Below are positions 49,875 to 61,292 of a stretch of 64,000 nucleotides of DNA, piece by piece. How positions within the stretch are numbered: position 1 is the first letter of the stretch; the number at the start of each line of letters is the position of its first letter. The position numbers were made by a program, and so were the translations under genes. The stretch is from Adineta vaga (taxonomy: Eukaryota; Rotifera): the NCBI GenBank assembly GCA_021613535.1, contig CP075497.1, forward strand, positions 8,804,001-8,868,000, given 5' to 3'. Under the pieces are notes generated by a model. The model did not search any database, had not been told where the DNA came from, and saw only the letters and a list, made by a program, of their open reading frames with translations.

Positions 49875-52475
49875 TTATGTGAATATCGTAAATAAGAGAA
49901 AAACACTGTTCATTATAAAGAGAATGAGAAACTGTTCATAGTTTGATTTAAATATCGATCCTGAATTTCCAGATAAACTACCAGAAATTAATGTAAAATT
50001 AGCTGATAAACTACCAACGGCAACTTGGAAAACACCAGTTTCAGTTTGACGCGTTAGATCAATGCCAATAAATGATAAATCTTGACGATTCAAAGTAAAT
50101 TGAATTTGTTTTTGTTCACCAGCTGAAAATGATAATTTTGTATAACCTTTTAATTCTTTATTTGGTGGTGTTACTGTTCGATAAATATCAGATACATATA
50201 AAAGTATTGTATGATCACCTGTTTTTGTACCACTATTACGTACAGTCAAAGTTATATTCAATTGATCATCCCAACTCATCGTTGATGGTACATTTAAATT
50301 TGAATAATCAAATGTTGTATAACTTAAACCATGTCCAAATTCAAATTCAACATCAAGAGAATTACCTATTTTAACTTCAGTCCATTTATAATCATATGTC
50401 GATAGATGATGATTATATTTTGGATACGTTATTGGTAATCGTCCACTCGGATTATAATCACCAAATAAAATATCAACTAATGCTTGACCTCTATAAAATA
50501 TAGAAAAAAATCTTAGATTAAAGTTTTAGAAATTTTCATTTAACATACCCTTCCATACCAGGTAAATACATCATGAGAATAGCAGATGATAAGTCAACAA
50601 TTCGACGAATAATTCTTGGTCGTCCTTCAACAAGTACTGTAATGATGGGTATTTGTGTACGATTTCGAATTTTTTCAACTAATTGTAATTGAGCTTCATC
50701 TAATGTTAAATCATTTATATTTCCCGGTGTTTCTGTATAAGCTTGTTCGCCAAGACATACTAATATATAACTTGCATCTTGTGCAGCATTTAATAAAGAA
50801 TCAATATCAAATAATTGATTGAATGTTGAACTATTATAATAATCAATTCTTGCTGAACTTAAACGTTTTCGGAATGATTCTAAAATAGTTTTAGATGTTA
50901 AGTTTTGTGGATAAATTGATTGATCGTTTCCTTGCCATGTATAAGACCAGCCACCGTTAAGTGATGTTAAAACATTGGATGTTGGACCGGTAATGACTAA
51001 TTTCTTACTTTCACTAATTTTATTATTATCCAAAGGTAAAACATTATCTTTATTTTTCAATAAAGTTATACCTTCATGTGCTGCACGAAGATTAGTTTCA
51101 TCATACTCTGGCTTGTGAAATGTATTGATAGCTGAACTATCTGGCCAAGCAATATTTCCATCGAATAAACCTTTAAAAAGATCGATGATCAAAGAAAGGT
51201 TTATAAAATCAATTCAATTACCTAATGCATATTTAACACGAAGAATACGACGTACAGCATCATCCAAACGTGATCTTGGTATTGAACCATCTTTGATACA
51301 TTCAAGTGTTAAATTATAAAATGTATAATCAAATGGAACCATGCTCATATCAATACCAGCCATTACTGCTTGACGAACAGCTTCTTTAGGTGTGTCAGCA
51401 GTTTGTTCACGTTCATGAAGACGTTTAATATCTTCCTAGAAAAAATGAAAAAAATAACTTCTTTTGAATTTGAATTCAATTTTTAAATATATGTACCCAA
51501 TCGGAAACGGTAAAACCTTGAAATTGATATTTTTCTTTGAGAATTTCAGTTAGTAAATGATAATTTGCATGACCAGGAATACCATTTACTTCACCAGAAT
51601 TAACCATTACAGAAACGGCACCAGCACGAACACTTTCTTCAAATGGTGGTAAAAAATATTCTAGCATATGCCGATCATCGATCCATGCAGGTGTTCGATC
51701 CTTTCCTGATAACGGTAATCCATAACCAACATAATGTTTTAAACAAGCAGCAACATTTTCACGTGATGTTAAATCATCTCCTTGCATGCCTTCTGTATAT
51801 GCTCGACCCATATCTTTAACAAGTTTGACATCTTCACCATATGTTTCCCACAATCGTGACCATAATTTTTGACGACTAAAACATTGTCAAAATATTTTAA
51901 AATAACATCATTATCGAGATGTAATAATAAACTTACCCAATATCAACTTGTGGATGAAAACTCCATGGAATTCCTGCAGCTCGTGTTTGATGTGCGACGA
52001 TTTTACCGAGTTGACGAGCTAAATCTGTATTAAATGTTGCTGCTAAACCAGTTGCTTGAGGAAATAGAACAGCATTTCGAACGTAACTAGCACCATGAAT
52101 TGAATCAATACCATAGAGTACTGGAACACTTAAGCGACTTTTATTAGCTACATCTTGAATTTGACGTATGATATTATGCCATTGATTAAGTTCATATGCA
52201 CCTGTTTCAGCAACATTTAAAATAGAACCAACTTTAAATTGATTTATCGCTATATCTAATTTCACAGGATCAACTTCGATTAGATTCCATGGTTTACTTG
52301 CATCTTTTAGTATCAAATTTATAGTAATTTGTGTCATTTGACCAACTTTTTCTTCATCAGTCATGCGATCTAATAGATCGTTTACACGATTATCAAAACT
52401 CGATAATGATGGTGGAGCCGTAACAATAAGATGAATATTGTGAATTAAAATCAATAAGAATATGAATAAGTCCAT
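49875..52475 (-). CDS. Glycoside hydrolase family 3 beta-glucosidase
   Basis: Five exons (51937-52475, 51497-51875, 51222-51435, 50549-51170, 49875-50490, right to left) sum to 789 residues. A signal peptide (1-19) is followed by the GH3 barrel with LYGIDSIHGA, LKHYVGYG and the nucleophile Asp in GFTVSDW at the end of exon 2. The second domain has ITLLKNKDNVLPL and AYTETPG, and a C-terminal FnIII-like domain has GLSYTTFDY. The last ~20 residues are hydrophobic, suiting membrane or GPI anchoring. GH3 enzymes release glucose from beta-glucans and cellobiose. The family is rare in animals; bdelloids hold several by transfer, and this gene has since gained introns (inference). An acceptor-like AG lies about 10 bases before the ATG. 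Confidence 0.9.
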
Positions 52476-54440
52476 TTTATAAAGTCTAAAAATACAGAAA
52501 TGAAAGCTTCTTATATAGTTTCTTTGTATTTATATAGCTATGCAGTCGGTAGAAGATAATTTGACACACTTGATCATTATTTCTTATGCTAGTATCATAA
52601 TGTACTCTAACAAACTTCTGTAGACAAGTTCTCTATTGATCTAACATCTACTATATGATAAGACCGTGATAGAAACGAAGAAATACAAGTGATTATTGAC
52701 AAAAGATAAAAGTTCACGAAGTTTGATCTTTTCTTTTTCGATGCTCTGATAAGGCGAATATGAATATTATTTGTTTTCGCTTATGGATAAAGTTGATATT
52801 TACATTACCATGTATATTCTTTTATCCTCATAAGAGAATGTAAGGATTTAATCGTATTATAGGAGAAAACCTTCGGAACCTTTACTACGAAAAGAAAACT
52901 ATACTAAAAAACATATTAGGTTAAGATTAACAAACAATATATCAGATGTAGAGATCATCTTAAGTATATCAACCATAAAAGTACATATAACAAAAAGCTG
53001 TATTGTTTCGTAAGATCAAATAGGTAATATAATGATATCAATTGAAGTTATAAATCAATAAATGATACTTCAATGAACACATTTTATATACCCACATTAA
53101 GTTGAGATAATATTTATTTTTATGGTGATGTTTAAGAGTTGTTGAAGAAAGAATACACAATGAAGAGATATTTTATTATCCTATCATACATTCGTTAAAC
53201 ATCTAGTGACATGAATAATCACTTGTGATTACATTTAGATTCTGTTATCCAGTGTTTTGAGTAACAATACTTTAACGAAGTAGAATTGCGATATTAAGTG
53301 GCAATCACTTATCTTAAACACAAAGACAGCTTAGACCGTGTTGCTCATCTGATTTTAATTATAAAAATAACTGAACACTATTCTCTCTCTAGGCATATTC
53401 GAATGAGACAAAAACATCGAAGAGGAATTTCAATGCTAACGAGTTGTCGGTAAGAAAAAAGATTAAGAGATATATACGAATCGAGGAAACGTTCGTACCT
53501 GAATAGTATAGAATATCTTTTTGAATAACGTTTTTAAACGAGCTATTCGTCGTGATATCCTCTTTTCGTCAATATATACATATACACGTGAGAATGTGAA
53601 TGACGATTAAATATAGACGTGGGTGTGAATGACGATGTGGGTAAGTGCGTTAATGTGGGGAATCCTACTTTACACACCCCTAGGCTCATATTAATGACAC
53701 TAGTTCAAAACTGATGCTATATACATTATAATCAGTATTTGGGAAATTAAAAAAATAAAAGTGATTTTTAAAACTTTTCATTTCTTTTTACGTATCTCCA
53801 AGGACGTTTGCTATATATGAATAAATGAATCAGAATATAAACAAAAAACTCGACTGAATTAAATCTATTGTGATGCAAAAAGGTAATTTTATTTTAAAAC
53901 AACTTAATTTTAATAATGTATTCGAACAATTCCTCATTCGTCGTTGAAAGTTCACATAATGTACATGAGATTGTTGAATTAACTACAATCACATCTCCTA
54001 CTATTCATATAAGCTCACCTTCAGGCGATGATTTCTCACCAGTTATTAATGAATTTACAACTGAACGAGTTTGTTGTTTAATAAGCAAAAATCCAGAAAA
54101 TTATAAAGTGATTAGAAATACAAAGAATAATTTAACGCCTATATGTTGAAATCTCTTTGGTATTCGGACTAGAAAAATCCCTGGAACAGAAGAATTTGTT
54201 CTTAGTACGATATATGTGATCTGTATGCAAAGTCATGAGATGGGACAACTTTTTTCGTCCCGTCCCATCCCACGCGGAGCCCTGCTATCTGGTGATCATA
54301 CAAATCTTTTTATGAAATAGATTCCTTTATTAGAATTATTTTTATTAGTAAAAATATTATTATGCCTTACATAAAATCAGTTTATGCTAATTAAACAAAA
54401 AATACATATGAAACAATTGAAGTAATATTATTCCGATTTG
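52476..54440. other. Intergenic, GH3 upstream to PLCXD 3' end
   Basis: About 2 kb. It includes a G-rich patch at 53615-53690 with two TGTGGG hexamers (53636-53641, 53654-53659) and a repeated GTGAATGACGAT. A 77-codon ORF lies at 53916-54149, and a GC-rich stretch at 54235-54295 contains CGTCCCGTCCCATCCCACGC. None is a clear gene; the GC-rich patch may be a transposable-element scrap. Confidence 0.4.
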
Positions 54441-55584
54441 TTATTTATAATTTAACATAATAACAGCATCAGCAAATACTTGATCAGCAAAATCACAAAT
54501 AATAACATTAACACCATTGATCAATGATGGATCACGTTGACGATATGATATCCATTCAATTAATACTCTGTTCGTTTCTTTTGCATAGGCACAGAGTGAA
54601 CCAAATGGATTGCTTTGAATCGATGAACTATCTGGTGTAAGTTGACCTTGAACAATGTTAACACAATTTATTGGTCGAGATGTAGCAATTCTTTCATCAA
54701 GAAATAAAAAGAGATCTTCTACACGAGATGTATTTGGCCATGGTGATTGACAAACCTATATTTTCATTCAAAAAAAAACCTTTCCTTGACAAATTATCAG
54801 TTTCTTAGTTGATTTACTTGAAAAAAATGTCCAATACGATCCATATAAGCTGAACATTGATCTGCATTATGTTCATACAATAGAATAACTTGTTGTTTAT
54901 TCTTCCATAAATAATTCAATGTACATTCATTTATTGTTCGTGCTGTTGTACAAAGTTTTTTACCGAAAATTTCATGAATCAAACGAATCAACTGATCATG
55001 ACCATGTTCAGCATCAAAATCATAGAAATGATTGAAATCAATTAGAACAATTTCTTTCGAATGTTTATTCAAGAATTCATTAATTTCTTCAAGACCATCT
55101 CGAACTAAATGACCTAGTAAACCATGTGTAAATTGAAATGGCGATCGTGTACGTACATTTCTATCTTGTGTACGACAAACACGTAAATCAAAATAACGAA
55201 TACCGATTTGCAATTGTTCTAAACAGAATCAATTCAATGGAATCCATTCAGTTAGAACAAATTTTATTACCAGTAAAATTTTTATCTTGCGTTATACTCC
55301 AATTTTTAATTATTGGATAAATGAAAATACGAAGACGTCGTAAAGCAGGTACTAAATCAGGGCCAGGATGAAATGTGAGATGAAATGCAAATGAATCGTG
55401 TGTTCCTATCATATAAAAACAAAATCGATGAAAATGTTTGATATAACTGTAAAATTTATCTACCAGGTATTGCAAGTTTAGTGATAGGTTCATTATGAAG
55501 ATGTTCTGGTAAATGTCTCATCCATTCATTATGCTTTGAATGTATTACTGAATGAGAATGTGGCAAAGAACAACTACTGGCCAT
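54441..55584 (-). CDS. PLCXD: PI-PLC X-domain protein (PLCXD type)
   Basis: Four exons (55464-55584, 55271-55405, 54818-55218, 54441-54755, right to left) sum to 323 residues. The X domain covers almost the whole protein: ITKLAIPGTHDSFAFHL carries the first catalytic His, RYFDLRVC the next conserved strand, and VLIDFNHFYDF the second His. No Y, C2, PH or EF-hand domain is present, as in PLCXD1-3, which cleave phosphoinositides without calcium-binding modules. Length is normal. It lies 125 bp downstream of PXK on the same strand, with GATTCAG (55606-55607) 21 bases before the ATG, so it could be the second gene of a short operon. Confidence 0.88.
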
Positions 55585-55709
55585 GATGATGTGATGTAAT
55601 GTGATCTGAATCGAAGAAATATTTATTAGAAACAAGAAGAACAATATTGAATAACAATGAAATGAGATTTTATTGTTTAAAAAAATAGATATATAAATAA
55701 TTTTTCACA

Positions 55710-58340
55710 TCAGATCTTTTTTTGATTCAGTTTCGGAGCGCTACGATCGTTGGTTTTGGTTTTTTTCAATTTTGAAACATTAAAATCACTTATGGAACTC
55801 AACAGTTCATTACGATCATCGTTAGTAACAACGGATGGTGAGGGTGAGGGTGATGATAATTGAGAAACAATACTTGGAGTATCAAGACTAGTTGTTGGTG
55901 AAGAGGATTGTTTTGTGTTTGGTGAAGGTAATGGATCGACAGTTATCGAACGTTGAAGATTTTCTAAAGAAAATAAGAAAAAGAAGTGAAAAGTTTTTTA
56001 AAACACAAAAATAAAATATTATTTTCCCTTCTACCAATATAGAGGCAATAGTTAGAAGCTGATTGATCAATCAAAAACGAAACATTCTTACCGACGGATA
56101 TCGAAGCATTAGTTAGCAACTTTTTGCTGCTATTTCAAAAGAAAAAAGTGTTTTCAGAATAATAACAATTAGAAATCCATATTGTATTCTATTCATTCTT
56201 TCTCTTGTCTTCATGAATTAAGCATATCGAGTTTTACTATGATCAATAACTTACTTGTTGCATCTGCCGAACTAAAACTACTTTCCATTTGTTTTTCAAG
56301 TGCTTTTGCCTGAAATAAAGGAAATGAGAAGAAGTATATTAACTTCTACTCAATCTTTGATAGATAATTACTTGTCTTTCTCGACGTCGTTTAAGTTTTT
56401 CTTCCGCTGACATGAGATGATTGGTAATTTTTGACTGACGTTGAGCTGACTTAATCTAAATAAATATTTCTTACAATACTTATATTCAATCAAAACTAGA
56501 AATCTTACTTTGATTTGATCGTTTGTTAATCTTTCTGCTGCTTTTCGACTAATACGTTCAAATACTTCTTTGGCTTTCGCTGACAATGTCATTTGAAATC
56601 GTTCGACACCATTCAGAAATGTCATTAGAAAAAGTCTAATCAAATCGTAACATCTTATTTGAATAAATAATTTCACTCTCATCTTACGATTCATTTAATA
56701 GTTGTTCAATTGTTGGTAAATCTCCGGATGAGATAAAAATTTTCGAAAGAATCTGTTGAACAGATGTAGGAATTATTTGTGGAAATTCTGTACATATATT
56801 CATCGGACATTCTTCACCGGTTGATAGTTCATATAATAAACGTCCAAACGAATAAGTATCACATTGTTCAAGTGTCTAAAAAGAAAGAAAACTTAATATC
56901 GATTCAAATGAGAATCTTATTTACTAACACGAATATGTTTCAAATCAGAAAAATAATGTCGATATTTCGATGATACACCTGTAATAACATTAGCTATATC
57001 AACGATTTTTATTGTTTGTGATTGTTCGAAATCAACAAGAATATTTCCTGAATGTAAATGTCCGTACATTAGATGATTGTCATATAAAAAATAAAGTGCT
57101 TCTAAAATCTGACGACCTATCATTTTTATTTGATTTAAATCACATCTTCTCGTAGTTGCTGTTGGACCATATCGACTCCAATAGACGCCTAAAGCTGGTC
57201 TTGTCTAGAATTTCACATACGAAAATCAATGTAAGAATATTCGTAAATGATCAATAATCTTACTCGATAAATATGATCTTTTAATGAACCTCGATTATAA
57301 AATCGATATACAGTCAATGTACCACTCTCATTGGCATAAACATCTTCAATTGGAGCAATTAATGGATGCTAAAATACAAGTTCTATCAAAATTTATTTTT
57401 CAATAACAAATAGATTCATACTGTAAGTGATTTAATCAATTTTAAACAATTTTCCGTAGCTTTTTCATTTAATGTTTTATCTAAACCATAATGACACTAG
57501 AAAAACAAAATTGCAGAGATGTAGAAGTTTAAGATCAAATGCAATGAATCTACCCAAATTAATAAATAACGTTCATGTGTAGGACGTCCAGTTTTTGTTG
57601 CAAGAAAATAGCTTTTATTATAACGCCATCCTGTAATTAGGTAAACAGGAATAAGTTTAAGTAGAAAAAAAAGACAATCATCTTACCAAAATCTTGTAGA
57701 GTATCAATTATTTGATAAACATTAGTCAACGAACGAACGAACATTGATACATGTTGTAATGCTGATTCTAAAAATGGCGAAATCTTGTTGAGAAGAAAAC
57801 AAGGAATTCTTTTCGCAAAACTTACCAGGATAATTCGTTAAATGATTATTTGGATCAAGAAAACGATGAACAGCTAATGAATTACATAGTTCGATATGTT
57901 GAACAAGTATATTGAGATATGCCTAAAATTGATAATATATGTTTTTGAAAACAAAACAAATTTATATGTATACGTACTTGAAGACCTTTCTGTCTCTCAA
58001 CCATAAATATTGGATTCGTATTACCCAAGAATTTTTTCTTTGGTAATTCGAAATTATATCCGTAATCTTTTAATAAATTATCTAACTCAACAAATTCTCG
58101 AAAACGTTTAATTGTAATCCATGAAAATGATGGATCATTTGAGATACGTGAAACTCGTATAGAATATTCCTGAAAAATCGTTGATAAAAATATATTTATT
58201 CCTGAAGATAAATAGAGTTTATTATTTACTCCATGTCCATTTATAACATAAGAACTTTCGATAACACATGCCATCGGAAGTATAGGATCGACTGGTGATA
58301 GTGCATCAGTAGTCTTTTGGGGAACTATTAAACGAGCCAT
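55710..58340 (-). CDS. PXK: PXK/MONaKA homologue (PX domain + pseudokinase + WH2)
   Basis: A multi-exon gene; first exons 58230-58340 and 57978-58169. The N-terminal PX domain (EYSIRVSRI..., LPKKKFLGNTNP, FMVERQKGLQAYLN) leads to FLDPNNHLTNYP, as in vertebrate PXK. The kinase-like domain has YGHLHSGNILV where HRD should be and IVDIAN in place of DFG, so catalysis is unlikely, as for PXK. The C-terminus is a WH2-like motif, ELLSSISDFNVSKLKK, ending RSAPKLNQKKI. Members bind phosphoinositides, act in endosomal receptor trafficking and modulate Na,K-ATPase. The start is next to a CTTTTTAG site about 28 bases upstream. It shares a 309-bp divergent promoter region with the gene at 58650. Confidence 0.85.
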
Positions 58341-58649
58341 TTTTTGTTATGTCTACACCATTGATCTAAAAAGTCAAATATATGTGTATAAAACATATGT
58401 TACAGTATTGTCTTATATTTATTCTGTTAAAAGTATCAATAGAGTTGTGAAGATAAAGCTAAGCATGCCAAATATTTTATGTTCTAATTAAGTCTTGGAG
58501 AAGTAAAAAAAGAATGCGGAAAAAAACTGGAAGAATTTGTTATCTTCCTGCGATGGGAATATGTACGAAAAATATGTTTATCATCCATCTACTATGTTAC
58601 TATTTAACGAATACATCAAATCCACAAGGGATTCAATAAGTTATTATAC
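58341..58649. promoter_or_regulatory. Divergent promoter region, PXK and 58650 gene
   Basis: 309 bp between two oppositely transcribed start codons, so both core promoters must lie here or in upstream introns. AT-rich; no clear TATA box pair was assigned. Confidence 0.4.
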
Positions 58650-59562
58650 ATGAAATGTTCTTCTACAAATAAAACCCGCTCTATATTTATCATTATATTT
58701 TTCTTTATTGTATACATATATTTATCGATTTCTTTTATGAATCCATTACGAGACAAATTTCGAAAGAGTCCATTTGTTTGGTTTAACAATAATTACCGAT
58801 CAGAAATGGATCATCAAAAGCTTTACCGAAGTCGCAGTAAGATAAGTTATAAACAAGACTCGTCAAGTGAAATCCAAGGAAAACAAAACACAATTGACAA
58901 TATGTCTATGAAAAACAATGGAGAAACGCCTAAAACAAAACGATTGTTTTCTTAAATTTGGTATTATTTCGTCAGGTGAAAATAGAAATCAACAGATAAA
59001 TGAAAAAGTTGAAACGCAAAAAGCGTCATCAGAAGAAAATGAGAACGAACAAGATCAACCTACAGATTTAGTGGAAGAAATTGATGCCATAATAGCACTT
59101 ATTATTTATGATACTTATTCGAAAAAACATGAATTTACTTCTAGCGCTCAACATCGAGTAAGTGGCTTTGAGAAAAGAAAGAAAGCAATTCTATTAATAC
59201 ATTCTGTATATATGTAGGCTAAGACTATCAGATATTCAAAAAATATTCGTGATGATATCGATCGATTTGATGCTTTATATTCCTGTTTAGTCGAACAGGA
59301 AATATCATCAAAACATGATGTTGGAAATAATGTTTTGAAGAAAACTAATCTTTTGAGTAAGAATTTACGCAATCGATTTTTTACTTTATCTGATATACAT
59401 AAATTGAAAAACTTTCAAGAAAAAGAACGATCACGTATTTATGAGGAGAGAAAGAAAAATTTTAATCGAGTACCATTTATTCCAAATATTCTATCATATC
59501 AACGAACATGTCCTCATTATAAACTTGAAGAAATGAAATGGATTCGAGATCATTTTTGTTAA
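58650..59562 (+). CDS. Unrecognised single-pass membrane protein
   Basis: Three exons (58650-58836, 58976-59157, 59218-59562) with consensus GTAAGA/TCAG and GTAAGT/TGTAG borders sum to 237 residues in frame. Reading through intron 1 instead gives a stop soon after. Residues 12-29 are a membrane helix (IFIIIFFFIVYIYLSISF) after a basic start, so it is probably a type II or signal-anchored protein. The rest is polar and charged, with an acidic EENENEQDQPTDLVEEID stretch and a basic last third (KNFQEKERSRIYEERKKNFN) ending in DHFC. No family recognised. The R-SNARE-like gene follows after 127 bp on the same strand. Confidence 0.6.
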
Positions 59563-59689
59563 AATAGATAAGATTCTATATTTCTTCACGTTGTCTAAGT
59601 AACCATTAGAAAAAAATAAAATTCTAATTTATTAATCCTTAATAAAAATTTTTCACTTCTTCTTCTTCTTCTTTAAAATCGAGTTTGTA

Positions 59690-60244
59690 ATGGTCGAACG
59701 AACAAGAGCAAGTGAGCAGCCACGACTAGACAATAGCAAAAACATAAAAGAAATATATCCTAATATAAATACTCCATCCACTTCGTCTGATGAACAAAAA
59801 AGTCCACTAAAACGTCTTTCAACTAATTCTAAGTCACAGAAAAAGAATCGTCTAACACAAATATTTTTTCCTACACGTTCACGTATTAAACTTCATCAAT
59901 CTCAACTATCGACAAATAAACAAACAAGTCCACCTTTAAATGAACAAGTAGCAAGATTAAATCAACGAGCTGTTGACGTTCGAACTGGTATTGAACATAG
60001 TATTTCATCATTACATACTCAACGTTTGCAACATTTAACTGCATTAAATCAGAAAACACGAGATCTTGAAAAGGCTGCCGCTGCATTTGAATATTCGTCA
60101 TCAAAACATCTTAAACAAGAACTTGATAAAACAAAAAAATTATCATACATGTTTAAAATAGCTATTATTCTATGTCTAAGTCTATTTTCTTTTATAATAG
60201 GTTATATGATTATTCAACTAATGCGTGATAAAAGACTAGTATAA
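59690..60244 (+). CDS. R-SNARE-like tail-anchored protein
   Basis: An intronless gene of 184 residues. A disordered Ser/Lys-rich N-terminal half (1-85) precedes a heptad-repeat segment (about 86-150) and a C-terminal membrane helix (155-176, IAIILCLSLFSFIIGYMII). The segment QRLQHLTALNQKTRDLEK, AAAAFEYSSSK aligns without gaps to the second half of the VAMP/synaptobrevin SNARE motif. Arg112 falls on the zero-layer Arg, and the conserved Leu and Phe layers are kept. A vesicle-side SNARE role is inferred. The long N-terminal extension is not that of VAMP7 or Sec22 longins. A non-SNARE coiled-coil tail-anchored protein is the alternative. Confidence 0.6.
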   Translation: MVERTRASEQPRLDNSKNIKEIYPNINTPSTSSDEQKSPLKRLSTNSKSQKKNRLTQIFFPTRSRIKLHQSQLSTNKQTSPPLNEQVARLNQRAVDVRTGIEHSISSLHTQRLQHLTALNQKTRDLEKAAAAFEYSSSKHLKQELDKTKKLSYMFKIAIILCLSLFSFIIGYMIIQLMRDKRLV

Positions 60245-61081
60245 TTCATTAATATAATTATTTTTTCGTCAGATAAAAGAACTTATACGATTACTTAACC
60301 GTTATCTAATATCACTAAAATCAGTTCTTAAACTTCAATTATAGTTAGTTCTATAGATTGAATATATAAAACAATTGATAAGGGTTTAGAGATTAATAAG
60401 ATACTATCTAAGTGAATAAAAATGATTATTTCTTTTTTATATGGGAAATAATGGTCTACGTCTTTCATAACTTCTTTCTTAAGAAAACAATCAAACAAAT
60501 AAAAAGATATAGATCATTTCTTGGAATATGTATATTTAAGGATAAATATAATAAGACAAATTCGCTTGTATACACACACGCGCATAATTGAACAGAAAAA
60601 ATGTACATCACACAAACAATAGAGACACACAAAAAAAAGATGCTTGTTTTTTTTCTTGTAGAGAAGGTTAAACCACATATTAATAATTTGTTTTTGGAAG
60701 ACTCGTCGCACATAATATTCCTTTTTCAGCTTCGTTTTTCTGGGAAATGTTCGAAGAACAATACAATAAGGAAAACGTTAGCAAATAAAATGTAAATACG
60801 AACAAAAGTGTAAGCAGATTCCACGACGAGGTTCTTCATTTTTTCTTTTTGTACTGTTTTTTGCCCTTACGTACGTACAAGAATATTCTACATTGTAAAA
60901 AAAAAGGGGAGAGGTTGGGAAATATTTCCTCATTCAATGAATTCATACTGAGACAAAAGAAGAAGTAAGAACACAAACTAAGTAAACAGAATGAGATTTT
61001 CCTTATCAGAATGTTTTCTTTTTAAATTTGTATATGCATGTATGTATATATGATTGTATGTTTACAGATGTTCTTGCAATA
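60245..61081. other. Intergenic, R-SNARE to SSBP 3' end (convergent)
   Basis: AT-rich 3' flanks with simple-sequence runs (ACACACAC near 60620). ORFs on both strands are low-complexity; no gene seen. Confidence 0.5.
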
Positions 61082-61261
61082 TTAGCCCATACCAGTATAA
61101 TTATTATAATCATCATTATTCGAATTATTAGGCGTTTTATCAAACTTTTTTACTTCTTCTTGCATTGATTCTTTTAGTTTCAATATAGCATTCGTATCAT
61201 TTGTTTGATCTTCATTATAATTAAAATTAGCTACATCCGATGATGGGGGTGGTGCTTGCTG

Positions 61262-61292
<31 letters not shown>

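Noticed and set aside
53916-54149. A 77-codon ORF, considered as the start of a hAT/BED transposase
   Set aside because: No zinc-finger or transposase motif could be identified, so it is kept only as part of the intergenic note.
60465-60795. Overlapping ORFs on both strands near the SSBP 3' end
   Set aside because: Low-complexity translations from A/T and CA runs; likely 3' UTR.
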